NCBI GenBank assembly: GCA_002427165.1 | Contig: DIQB01000014.1 | Location: 44,970 to 51,962 of the forward strand | Direction of reading: 5' to 3' | Source of the DNA: Firmicutes bacterium UBA5473 | GTDB taxonomy: Bacteria; Bacillota; DTU084 | Length of the DNA stretch: 6,993 nucleotides | Shown: positions 1 through 5,630 of the stretch, in pieces | Position numbering within the stretch: position 1 is the stretch's first letter | How the letters are laid out: every line of letters begins with the position of its first letter | Program-made: the position numbers and the translations under genes | Notes under the pieces: model-generated | Seen by the model: the letters and a program-made list of their open reading frames with translations, nothing else | Told to the model about the DNA's origin: nothing | Databases searched by the model: none

Positions 1-72
1 AAACACTTTGGTCTCTCTCCTGGGAAATACCGGGCCCTGAGCAGAAAAGCCCATGAGGGAGCAACCCAATAA
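1..72 (+). CDS. AraC-family transcriptional regulator, C-terminal end only (partial)
   Basis: Frame 1 is open from the window edge to a TAA at 70-72 and gives 23 residues beginning KHFGLSPGKYRALSRK. The pattern KxFGLSPxxYR is the hallmark of the end of the second helix-turn-helix in AraC/XylS regulators. In this family that domain binds DNA and the N-terminal domain, which lies outside the window, senses a ligand. The G-x-S-P-x-x-Y-R spacing is seen directly. The regulated pathway cannot be told from this tail. A hairpin terminator starts 18 bases after the stop, so the gene ends its transcription unit. The sequence is short but the motif is distinctive. Confidence 0.8.
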   Translation, partial: KHFGLSPGKYRALSRKAHEGATQ

Positions 73-90
73 AATCCGGGATCAAAAGAA

Positions 91-122
91 GGCTGCCCCA
101 AATTTGGGACAGCCTCTTATTG
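91..122 (+). terminator. Rho-independent terminator after the AraC-family gene
   Basis: The arms GGCTGCCCCAAA and TTTGGGACAGCC pair as a near-perfect 12-bp stem with one mismatch, with almost no loop, and are followed by TCTTATT. On the opposite strand the same stem is followed by TTCTTTTGAT, which is richer in T, so it could also work as a minus-strand terminator. It sits just after the stop codon at 72. Confidence 0.7.
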
Positions 123-215
123 AAGGATCATATGGTGGGGTGGCCTTCCCACATCTCCCATTCCGCAAATTAGCGGGGCGGCTAGTTGCCTGTTCTGCCC
201 TCAGATGATTCACCA

Positions 216-306
216 TTAGTTATTTTATATAATGGCATAAAACCAATAAAATGCAACCCTTAGTTTATCTAATTATGTTAGGTTGTTACGCCCAGACGCT
301 CTTAGC
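216..306. repeat. Dispersed repeat, copy A (upstream of the diguanylate cyclase gene)
   Basis: This block recurs, diverged, at 2160-2260. The first 12 bases, TTAGTTATTTTA, are identical in both copies. Bases 250-277 match 2200-2227 at 25 of 28 positions, and the flanking parts align with small gaps (TTACGC..AGACGCT against TTACGC..AAACGCT). The two cores are 1950 bp apart and bracket the GGDEF gene in direct orientation. No transposase or terminal inverted repeat is recognisable. It may be a duplicated intergenic region or a short non-coding repeat family. Confidence 0.7.
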
Positions 307-899
307 CAAAACAGTAAGGATGATGAGCGGCGGTGGCTTAAGGCCAGGTCCCTTTCCAAAGAAATCCTTAGAAAAATCTGGTGCATCAGCGCTTGAATTG
401 ATGTATAATAACATTGGTGGTTCCTCCTTCAAATTCCACGTAAATTGGGACAATCTCTCAATTAGACTTGCACGGGTGAATTTTTGAAGGTACCAGAGCA
501 CAATGGTGATCTATATAGCTGCGATCCTTCGTGACAGTAATTAACTATCTTGGTGATATTCTGGAAGAGCCCTTGGGGAGGCTTGCTACCTCACTTTAGC
601 AAAGGGCTTTTGGTAGGGAAAAGAGCAAGCCTGTCGGGAGTGCAAGTATCTTTTCGCCTGCCACGGTGGTTGTCCCAAGGATCGGAGCGTGCGAACAGAA
701 GAGGGAACAAAGCTTATTTATCTTTGCTCCGGGCTACTTCAATTTTTCCAGAAGACAACTCCTTATTTTCAGCTTTTGGCAAGACAATAAGTCGTGGCCA
801 GAGTGCAGCCACAGTGATGGAGATCTTAGCGGGACCGAATGGTATAATTAATAGGAAGTTCTTCTGCCCGGATGAGGTAAAAAGCGAATTCAGCTATCT
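307..899. other. Long stretch with no recognisable gene
   Basis: Short open frames exist on both strands, the longest on the plus strand at 251-487 and 550-903. None has a convincing ribosome binding site, and none gives a protein I recognise. The stretch may contain decayed coding DNA, but no family can be named. The only structure I could support is the nested hairpin at 568-611. A purine-rich GATGAGG at 871-877 may be the ribosome binding site of the following gene, though its spacing is awkward. Confidence 0.5.
568..611 (+). terminator. Possible nested hairpin with T tail
   Basis: AGCCCTT (568-574) pairs with AAGGGCT (602-608), and inside it GAGG (578-581) pairs with CCTC (589-592). The outer stem runs straight into TTTT (608-611). 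It could be a weak terminator or a leader-RNA element about 290 bases before the cyclase start. I saw no competing antiterminator fold and no known riboswitch core. Confidence 0.3.
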
Positions 900-2024
900 G
901 TGAAGAAGCTATTGTTGCCATGGGGGATCAAGATAATAATGTATATTGCTATATCTATCATAGATATTGTTGCACTTCTTTACCTGTCCCGATTGTTGCA
1001 TATCGGCACGATGTTGAATAGCGATCGTAAAAAGCCGTTTTTATATGGAATCGTGCTTACCATAATTATAATTCTGTCTGAAGCCGGGACGATATTGATC
1101 GGTAATGGGAGCCCAGGTCTGCGCAGTATAAATATTTTCTGCAATATTCTTGGCTTCGCACTAACTCCAATGATCCCCCTTGTTTTAATTACAATTTTTG
1201 ACAGGAACATCCTTAAAACGCACAAATTATTGCTACTTCCGACAGTGCTCAACATTGTTGCCGTCGTTTTATCACCTTTGTTCAGATTGATCTTTTATGT
1301 TGATGCAAACAATCAGTATATAAGAGGAAATTCCTTTTTTGTTTTTGTGGCGGTCTACATTATCAATTTATTGATTCTGGTTACCAGTACTATGTATATA
1401 TGCAGAAAATACCATTATCCGATTATGTGGAAAATGATTGCGCTGTCTCTTTTTACTGTCATCGGTACAAGTATTCAGCTTGTGAATCCATGGGTCTATT
1501 CCTCATGGCATTGCGTAACGTTATCTTTGTTCCTCTACTTTATGTTGATGTCAGAGTTTGATAGTAGCTTTGACACACTAACCGGTCTCTATAACCGGGC
1601 GGCTTTTGATAAAGCAGCAAAACAGATGATGAGCCCAAAGGCGTTTTCCATAATTCTCCTTGATATCAATGATTTTAAAATTATTAACGACACATATGGA
1701 CATGATTACGGAGATACTGTGATTAAAGCGGTGGCGGCAATTATCAAAGACTCTTTTGATAAACATTACACCTGCTATCGTATTGGAGGAGATGAATTTT
1801 CCATTATCGGCAATGATACAGATCAAAAAAAGATGGAATCCCATCTTAGAAGTATGGCAAATGCTCTTGCAGAGAAACGCGGAAATGATAGTCGCCTACC
1901 TACTGTGGCATACGGGTATAGTATTTTTCAAGGAGTAGAAAAGCCAGATTTTCAAAAAAACTTTAAAGAGGCTGACCGTCAGATGTATCATTTTAAAAAA
2001 CTTCAAAAGGCCAATGCCAAATAA
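900..2024 (+). CDS. Membrane-bound diguanylate cyclase (GGDEF domain)
   Basis: The protein has 374 residues. The first 220 hold about seven hydrophobic helices (near 10-33, 47-68, 76-100, 109-133, 145-168, 175-194 and 202-219), and a C-terminal GGDEF domain starts at DTLTGLYNR (225-233). GGDEF is intact at 296-300. D255, D258, N263 and the GHxxGD segment around 267-272, which bind metal and GTP in this family, are present. It should therefore make c-di-GMP from two GTP at the inner membrane face, controlled by its membrane sensor part. The RxxD inhibitory site that usually sits just before GGDEF is missing (DKHY instead), so product inhibition may be absent. The GTG start at 900 is the first usual start after an in-frame stop at 873-875. 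Its only ribosome binding site candidate, GAGG at 874-877, is 22 bases away, so the start is uncertain. An in-frame ATT at 888 has better spacing. No operon partner is visible. Confidence 0.9.
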   Translation: MKKLLLPWGIKIIMYIAISIIDIVALLYLSRLLHIGTMLNSDRKKPFLYGIVLTIIIILSEAGTILIGNGSPGLRSINIFCNILGFALTPMIPLVLITIFDRNILKTHKLLLLPTVLNIVAVVLSPLFRLIFYVDANNQYIRGNSFFVFVAVYIINLLILVTSTMYICRKYHYPIMWKMIALSLFTVIGTSIQLVNPWVYSSWHCVTLSLFLYFMLMSEFDSSFDTLTGLYNRAAFDKAAKQMMSPKAFSIILLDINDFKIINDTYGHDYGDTVIKAVAAIIKDSFDKHYTCYRIGGDEFSIIGNDTDQKKMESHLRSMANALAEKRGNDSRLPTVAYGYSIFQGVEKPDFQKNFKEADRQMYHFKKLQKANAK

Positions 2025-2159
2025 CTTTAAGCGCAGGTGTTTTATAACCGGGCGGGATTTCTTTAAACATCAATTTGAAGAGCATTTTGGTTTTTAAAGA
2101 AATGTTACGGTCACCCCATTGGGGAATGCTTGGCACCAGGAGAAAGCCGGGGCGAGTGA

Positions 2160-2260
2160 TTAGTTATTTTACATTTAAATTATGCCAAAAAACCAACAGA
2201 ATGCCACCCTTAATCTATCTAATTATGATAGATAGATTATTACGCTTAAACGCTTTTGAG
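2160..2260. repeat. Dispersed repeat, copy B (downstream of the diguanylate cyclase gene)
   Basis: This is the second copy of the block at 216-306, in the same orientation. The best-conserved core (2200-2227) differs from copy A at three of 28 positions. This copy is about 10 bases longer, chiefly because of an extra GATA-rich segment that completes a perfect inverted repeat (2211-2239). Copy A has only the left arm in good form. The block starts about 135 bases after the stop of the GGDEF gene. Confidence 0.7.
2211..2239. repeat. Perfect 11-bp inverted repeat
   Basis: TAATCTATCTA (2211-2221) and TAGATAGATTA (2229-2239) are exact reverse complements separated by seven bases. The stem is AT-rich and is not followed by a T run, so it does not look like a normal intrinsic terminator. 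A protein-binding palindrome or the end of a small repeat element would fit. Confidence 0.65.
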
Positions 2261-2344
2261 GTTGGTATTTCTTCGTTTCACGTAATTTCCTTAATGTTCT
2301 CGATGCTTTATAATTATTAAGTTGTTTTTCGGTTATACAATAAA

Positions 2345-2540
2345 AAACTCCTTACAAAAAGCGATTGGCTGATTTGGGCCGCTTGCCTTGCTGAAAACCT
2401 TGAGGACTTTCAAAAGCTTATTGCATTGGTATGATACCAAAACAGGTAAGCAAGTGGGTTTTCAGGCTCGCTCTGTTGTAGGGGGACACTTTCTGAAGCT
2501 GCTGGCAGCTAAGTGGCAACAGGAGGGCAAGCGCCTTTAG
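2345..2540 (+). pseudogene. Glutaminase A-like (DUF4965/DUF1793) C-terminal remnant, frameshifted
   Basis: Two adjacent reading frames each match one part of the C-terminal six-hairpin region of glutaminase A-like proteins. The first (up to a TGA at 2432-2434) reads TKSDWLIWAACLAENLEDF and then QKLIA. The second (from about 2424 to a TAG at 2538-2540) reads HWYDTKTGKQVGFQARSVVG followed by GHFLKLLAAKWQQEG. From memory of the family these blocks are normally joined by about 15-20 residues (roughly PVxxFLxxTPxRVPxxDW). A small deletion with a frameshift therefore appears to have removed the linker. Everything upstream, several hundred residues in intact members, is missing. Such proteins are usually secreted or cell-surface enzymes reported to act on glutamine. 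This copy cannot be functional. The family assignment is from recall of motifs, not a search. Confidence 0.7.
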
Positions 2541-2783
2541 GGGAGCTTTCAACAAATTGTGTTAACCACTGAAAAATCTATCTGGGATGTGATATCCTGA
2601 TTAGTTAATAAAAAAATTTGAACAGGCTTAGAAGGAAATGAAACGCAGATCTCGAAATTATTTCTGGTAGGGCAAGAATAGGGATATATTACAGCGAAAA
2701 GCGTGGTAAGCAGAAATAAACACTTCTTTCATATAAATTCGGCGATATACAGATAGTGATCCGATTATCTAGGAGGAGAGAAA

Positions 2784-3884
2784 ATGCAAATTTCACTGAC
2801 GAAAAAACTAGCGGCTGCCATAGGAGTAAATCCTCCACCCGCATACGAGAATGAAAATCCACTGTTTTCTTGGACAGCGAACTGGATCAAGGTATGGGAT
2901 AACCGAAGAACAGAGGACATGATCGTATTGGTGAACAACGCCACACGCTTTACCGTTGCGATTTACCAAGTCAAGCGAAAAGACCTGAAAAATGTAGCGG
3001 AAATGATGAAAAAAGCCATTGCAAACACACTGTTGTCCATGAATATAAACCCCGAGATTGTAAAGGAATATATGCATCTGGCAGGCGAGGTGAAGTACGC
3101 CAAAAATAGCGATAGACAGATAACAGCGTGGCTATCGAAAGCGGGGCAGAACAGCGCTTTCTATGTTGCAAGAAATTATAACGGAATTGCGAAAATGTTT
3201 GATGATACTGTTGGAACTTATATAAATCACTTACCTGTCAATTATTCCGCTGATGTTAACGAGTCGTTTATCCCTTTTAAGGCAATGATTAACGCACTAT
3301 CTGAGCTTACAGGAAAACAACCCTTCAAATACCGCGCCTTTGAATTGCTAGTTACACTTGATTTGGAAGTATACAAGGCGGTGCGAAGGATTATTGTACC
3401 TGCGGACCTTAGATTTGAACGATTACACAAGGTACTGCAGTTCGTGTTTGACTGGAAAGATTACCACCTTTATGACTTTACTATCCTTGATAGCAATAAG
3501 CGTGAGCCAGTTGCCAGGATTGTTCCATTTGAAGAGGACTTGGAGTTTGACGCAGATGCAATCCTAATGGAAGAGCATACATTATCAGAGTTTTTGCCCG
3601 AGCACAAGAATATACTCTATACCTATGACATGGGGGATAACTGGGAACATGAAATACAGCTTGTACGAGTGATCGAGGATCACGATAAGGAATCACCCTA
3701 TTTGCTGGAAGCAACTGGTCAAACACCGCCTGAGGATGTGGGCGGCGTAGGAGGATTTTTGAGCTTCCGCGAAATCATGCTGAATCCCAGTCATCCGGAA
3801 TATGAGGTAATGAAAGAATGGGCAAGGTATTGGACAACTGAAATCAGTGAGTGGCGGAGCCGTCCAAAGGTTATACATGTTTAA
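2784..3884 (+). CDS. DUF6933 plus plasmid pRiA4b ORF-3-like two-domain protein
   Basis: The protein has 366 residues. The N-terminal part, about 1-150, begins MQISLTKKLAAAIG and contains FSWTANWI and MIVLVNNATRFTVAIYQVK, as in DUF6933 proteins. The C-terminal part, about 183-366, is a pRiA4b ORF-3-like domain: a beta strand near FELLVTLDLEVYKAVRRIIV, the acidic YTYDMGDNWEHEIQLVR block (279-295), and the TPPEDVGGVGGF turn (314-325). These families are widespread on plasmids, near mobile elements and in chromosomes, and neither has a settled biochemical role that I can cite. No signal peptide or membrane helix is visible, so it is probably cytosolic. The start is firm: AGGAGG at 2771-2776 lies seven bases before the ATG. 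No terminator and no partner gene in an operon are seen. The frame is fully intact although the flanking genes are broken, which suggests a maintained or recently acquired gene. Confidence 0.85.
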   Translation: MQISLTKKLAAAIGVNPPPAYENENPLFSWTANWIKVWDNRRTEDMIVLVNNATRFTVAIYQVKRKDLKNVAEMMKKAIANTLLSMNINPEIVKEYMHLAGEVKYAKNSDRQITAWLSKAGQNSAFYVARNYNGIAKMFDDTVGTYINHLPVNYSADVNESFIPFKAMINALSELTGKQPFKYRAFELLVTLDLEVYKAVRRIIVPADLRFERLHKVLQFVFDWKDYHLYDFTILDSNKREPVARIVPFEEDLEFDADAILMEEHTLSEFLPEHKNILYTYDMGDNWEHEIQLVRVIEDHDKESPYLLEATGQTPPEDVGGVGGFLSFREIMLNPSHPEYEVMKEWARYWTTEISEWRSRPKVIHV

Positions 3885-3956
3885 ATTAGCTAGATGGAAA
3901 GAAGATGTTATGGTTGTTGTCATGCATGAAGGTGTAGTAAAATAGATTATGAACAA

Positions 3957-4169
3957 ATGGGTATTAACCTAAGAAAGGAGCTTAAGGCTACCCCGATAGA
4001 CGCTAACTTGATTAATAGACTGACTATAGTCGAATTAGGTTTGCACAAAGATTATGAAGCGTTTTGGTTTTTTAAGAAAGCTGTTAAAGTTAAGCCTAGA
4101 GTTCAATCGTTAAATAATCTTGCGTGGTTTTACTTAGATGTAATTTTATCCGTAGGCTGTGGAGATTGA
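3957..4169 (+). pseudogene. TPR protein, N-terminal remnant
   Basis: The frame begins MGINLRKELKATPIDANLIN and ends at a TGA at 4167-4169 after 70 residues. YEAFWFFKKAVKVKP shows the TPR spacing A20-F24-A27-P32, and NNLAWFYLDV looks like the start of the next repeat. After that the sequence (ILSVGCGD) no longer resembles a repeat, and I found no continuation in any frame downstream. It therefore looks like the first one and a half repeats of a longer tetratricopeptide protein, truncated by deletion. TPRs are helical protein-binding scaffolds. No clear ribosome binding site precedes the ATG. A genuine small TPR protein is possible but less likely. Confidence 0.55.
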
Positions 4170-4183
4170 AGAGATGTAAAAGA

Positions 4184-4306
4184 TTACAAGGCCGTTGCGC
4201 TCCAGGGGGGCAATTCTTGGGCTGAGCCTTTAATGAATACCCATATCTCCGCAAGCGTTAATTCCCGTTCGTCCAACGGTACTAGAACCTTATTAAGCGT
4301 AGCTGT
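4184..4306 (-). pseudogene. Unidentified protein fragment, C-terminal end
   Basis: On the minus strand, 40 codons are open between a TAA at 4307-4309 and a TAA at 4184-4186. They contain NKVLVPLDERELTLAEIWVF and end SAQELPPWSATAL. The amphipathic, charge-balanced composition looks like real protein, unlike the other frames here. There is no start codon with a ribosome binding site, and I do not recognise the family. It would be the tail of a gene whose upstream part (plus-strand positions above 4306) is lost or scrambled. It faces the TPR remnant tail to tail. It could be chance. Confidence 0.3.
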
Positions 4307-4325
4307 TTAGGTGCAAGGGCTACGC
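4297..4325. repeat. 7-bp GC-rich inverted repeat
   Basis: GCGTAGC (4297-4303) and GCTACGC (4319-4325) are exact reverse complements around a 15-base loop. There is no T tail on either strand, so a terminator is not supported. The function is unknown. Apart from this and the minus-strand fragment, I see nothing in the gap 4170-4490. Confidence 0.4.
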
Positions 4326-4493
4326 AAAGAATCATGCGGTAAACGATTAGTTACTGCAACTGCGTATTCTGTCTAACTTCAAGCTCCTGTTCAAAATACT
4401 AAAAGAGAGCTTAAATATGAATACCCTCCTAAGTGACGTTTTCATCCTTACCGCAAGCTGACGAGGTTTCCACCTACTTTTCTATAACAAAGT

Positions 4494-4498
4494 GAGGG
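4494..4498 (+). promoter_or_regulatory. Ribosome binding site that selects the ATG at 4507
   Basis: GAGGG ends eight bases before the ATG at 4507. The alternative in-frame GTG at 4492 overlaps this site and has only AT-rich DNA upstream. The ATG is therefore the better start. Confidence 0.6.
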
Positions 4499-4506
4499 CG
4501 AGAAAT

Positions 4507-5070
4507 ATGGTGATTTTGCTTTTTGGTATATCTAATGTAGGAAAGACTGTAACAGGAGAGAAACTCGCTGAAAAATTAGGATATTCTTTTCTAGATTTGG
4601 ATGAAGAAATAAAAAAGAGATTACAAACGACTTTAGAAAGATTTATGCGTGATAATCCATATCACCATGAAAGGTATATAATAAAGGGCAAAATTTTACG
4701 CGATTTAATAGATGAATACAAAGAAAATGTTGTGATTGCAGTAAGTCCCATTTATTATGCAAGAAATTTCAACTCGCTTTTAGACTTGGAACAGGTAATT
4801 GCAATTGAATTACAGGATGCAGAAGAACATATTTTTCAAAGACTTGTTTTTTCTGATGAGGAAGATAATGTTTACAAGGACGATGAATATAAAAATTTGC
4901 ATAAGGATTATTACATTAAAGATATTCACGAAGATATTATATACGCAAGAAGGGCCTTTAAGAAAATTAAAAACAAGTATTTTATAAATAATAGATCGGT
5001 TAATCAAGTCGTTGATGATTTAATTGTTATGATTAAAAATAAATCTATGGAAAAAACCTTTAGCAGATAG
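4507..5070 (+). CDS. P-loop kinase-like protein of the shikimate kinase fold
   Basis: The protein has 187 residues from the ATG at 4507. It opens with a beta strand and a Walker A motif GISNVGKT (7-14), followed by FLDLDEEIKKR (28-38). That is the layout of shikimate/gluconate-type small-molecule kinases, where the DxD region helps bind metal and substrate. The glycine-rich shikimate-binding motif expected near residue 80 is replaced by VVIAVSPIYYAR, so I would not call it AroK. The substrate is unknown. The C-terminal third is rich in Lys, Tyr, Asp and Glu, without membrane helices. G+C is about 25% in two 60-base lines I counted, well below the DUF815 gene, which suggests acquisition from an AT-rich donor. 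It stands alone: the gap before it is gene-poor, and the intron begins about 24 bases after its stop, with no terminator visible between. Confidence 0.7.
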   Translation: MVILLFGISNVGKTVTGEKLAEKLGYSFLDLDEEIKKRLQTTLERFMRDNPYHHERYIIKGKILRDLIDEYKENVVIAVSPIYYARNFNSLLDLEQVIAIELQDAEEHIFQRLVFSDEEDNVYKDDEYKNLHKDYYIKDIHEDIIYARRAFKKIKNKYFINNRSVNQVVDDLIVMIKNKSMEKTFSR

Positions 5071-5415
5071 CTTTATGAAGCAACAAGGGATAGAGTGGTG
5101 AAATGTCCCCCCTACCTACATCACTTTATAGGTAGGCTGCAAAAGGGCACTGGTGACATGTATGCACGAGTGCAGCGAATATCGCCAGATAACCATGCTA
5201 GCGATAGGGAATCCACAGAGTGCACAGCTAGAGTGGATGTTTGCAACGACTTGTAGAATACAAGGTTAAAGACTGCGATAGGTAGCCTCGTACATACGAT
5301 GAGTCCAATTATGTGAACTGGGGAAAGTCTACATGAATGAAAAGGGAGCGTGCCCCCGATGTTGTGTAGACTGACGGAGTCTCCATAGTAGTCCGAGAAC
5401 AGGAAAGCTGTTTAC

Positions 5416-5508
5416 ATGGCGAAGGGAGACAGTTCAACAGGCTTACCTGGTCGATTGAGTGACCTTAGAGAGGTGAAGACCTTTGATAATCAGCGAAATA
5501 CAAGGTAA
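5416..5508 (+). other. Short frame in intron domain IV
   Basis: This 30-codon frame, MAKGDSSTGLPGRLSDLREV and onward to a TAA, begins at the ATG inside the domain IV leader where intron-encoded proteins are normally translated nearby. It contains no reverse transcriptase motif. It is either part of the RNA structure only or the leader left after the protein gene was deleted. The junction of the presumed deletion is probably between 5508 and about 5530. Confidence 0.3.
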
Positions 5509-5545
5509 GCTGGCTTGCTTTTGCTTTAAGCAACTGTTGAATGGA

Positions 5546-5579
5546 GAACCGGATGCGCTGAGAGGTACACGTTCGGTTC
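5546..5579 (+). ncRNA. Group II intron domain V with altered catalytic triad
   Basis: The sequence has exactly 34 nt, GAACCGGATGCG at the 5' side and ACGTTCGGTTC at the 3' side, with a GAGA tetraloop at 5560-5563. Domain V holds the catalytic metal site. The usual start is GAGCC, in which AGC is the invariant triad; here it reads AAC (A at 5548). An A at 5567 also creates a C-A mismatch in the upper stem. The overall fold is still clear. Confidence 0.8.
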
Positions 5580-5581
5580 GA

Positions 5582-5630
5582 GAAGGAGAGGCAAGGAAAT
5601 AGCTTGACTACGCCTTGTCTCTTACTTCAC
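5582..5630 (+). ncRNA. Group II intron domain VI and 3' splice site
   Basis: GAAG (5582-5585) pairs with CTTC (5625-5628), and the next 11 bases (5586-5596) pair with 5613-5623 including two G-U pairs. A5624 is left as the single bulged A, seven nucleotides from the 3' end. That is the expected branch point. The intron ends in AC at 5629-5630. Confidence 0.8.

Larger units (their letters stand above)
5095..5630 (+). ncRNA. Group II intron, ORF-less, Ll.LtrB-like RNA (probably degenerate)
   Basis: Group II introns are self-splicing ribozymes that move with the help of an intron-encoded reverse transcriptase. Recognisable parts, in order, are as follows. A structured 5' segment has an 8-bp stem, CCTACCTA with TAGGTAGG (about 5111-5136). 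A hairpin GTCTACA/TGTAGAC at 5327-5371 is probably domain III. The block GGAGTCTCCATAGTAGTC then TTTACATGGCGAAGGGAGAC (5377-5430) closely resembles the start of domain IV in the lactococcal ltrB intron. A 34-nt domain V follows at 5546-5579, and domain VI ends in ACTTCAC at 5630, the same 3' end as Ll.LtrB. No reverse transcriptase is present: only a 30-codon frame from the ATG at 5416 lies in domain IV. The 3' boundary is firm. The 5' boundary is a guess at GTGGT, because the canonical GTGYG is not seen. At about 536 nt it is short, so domain I may be deleted. Confidence 0.8.

Noticed and set aside
251..487. 78-residue open frame as a real gene
   Set aside because: It starts inside repeat copy A and has no ribosome binding site. 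The matching part of copy B is not kept as the same protein.
307..899. c-di-GMP riboswitch upstream of the diguanylate cyclase gene
   Set aside because: I looked for the GEMM core (CAAA..CC and the conserved ACGCAAAGCC-like segment with its tetraloop receptor) and found no convincing match.
550..903. 117-residue open frame as a real gene
   Set aside because: It has no ribosome binding site and no recognisable domain, and its composition does not look like a conserved protein. It ends by overlapping the start of the cyclase gene.
2075..2320. 81-residue open frame across repeat copy B
   Set aside because: It begins at a TTG without a ribosome binding site and runs through the non-coding repeat. 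No family resemblance was seen.
4507..5070. Annotation as shikimate kinase AroK
   Set aside because: Only the P-loop and DxD region match. The glycine-rich shikimate-binding loop is absent.
5615..5630. TTG start for the transposase fragment
   Set aside because: These codons lie within domain VI and the 3' linker of the group II intron, so the open frame here is accidental.
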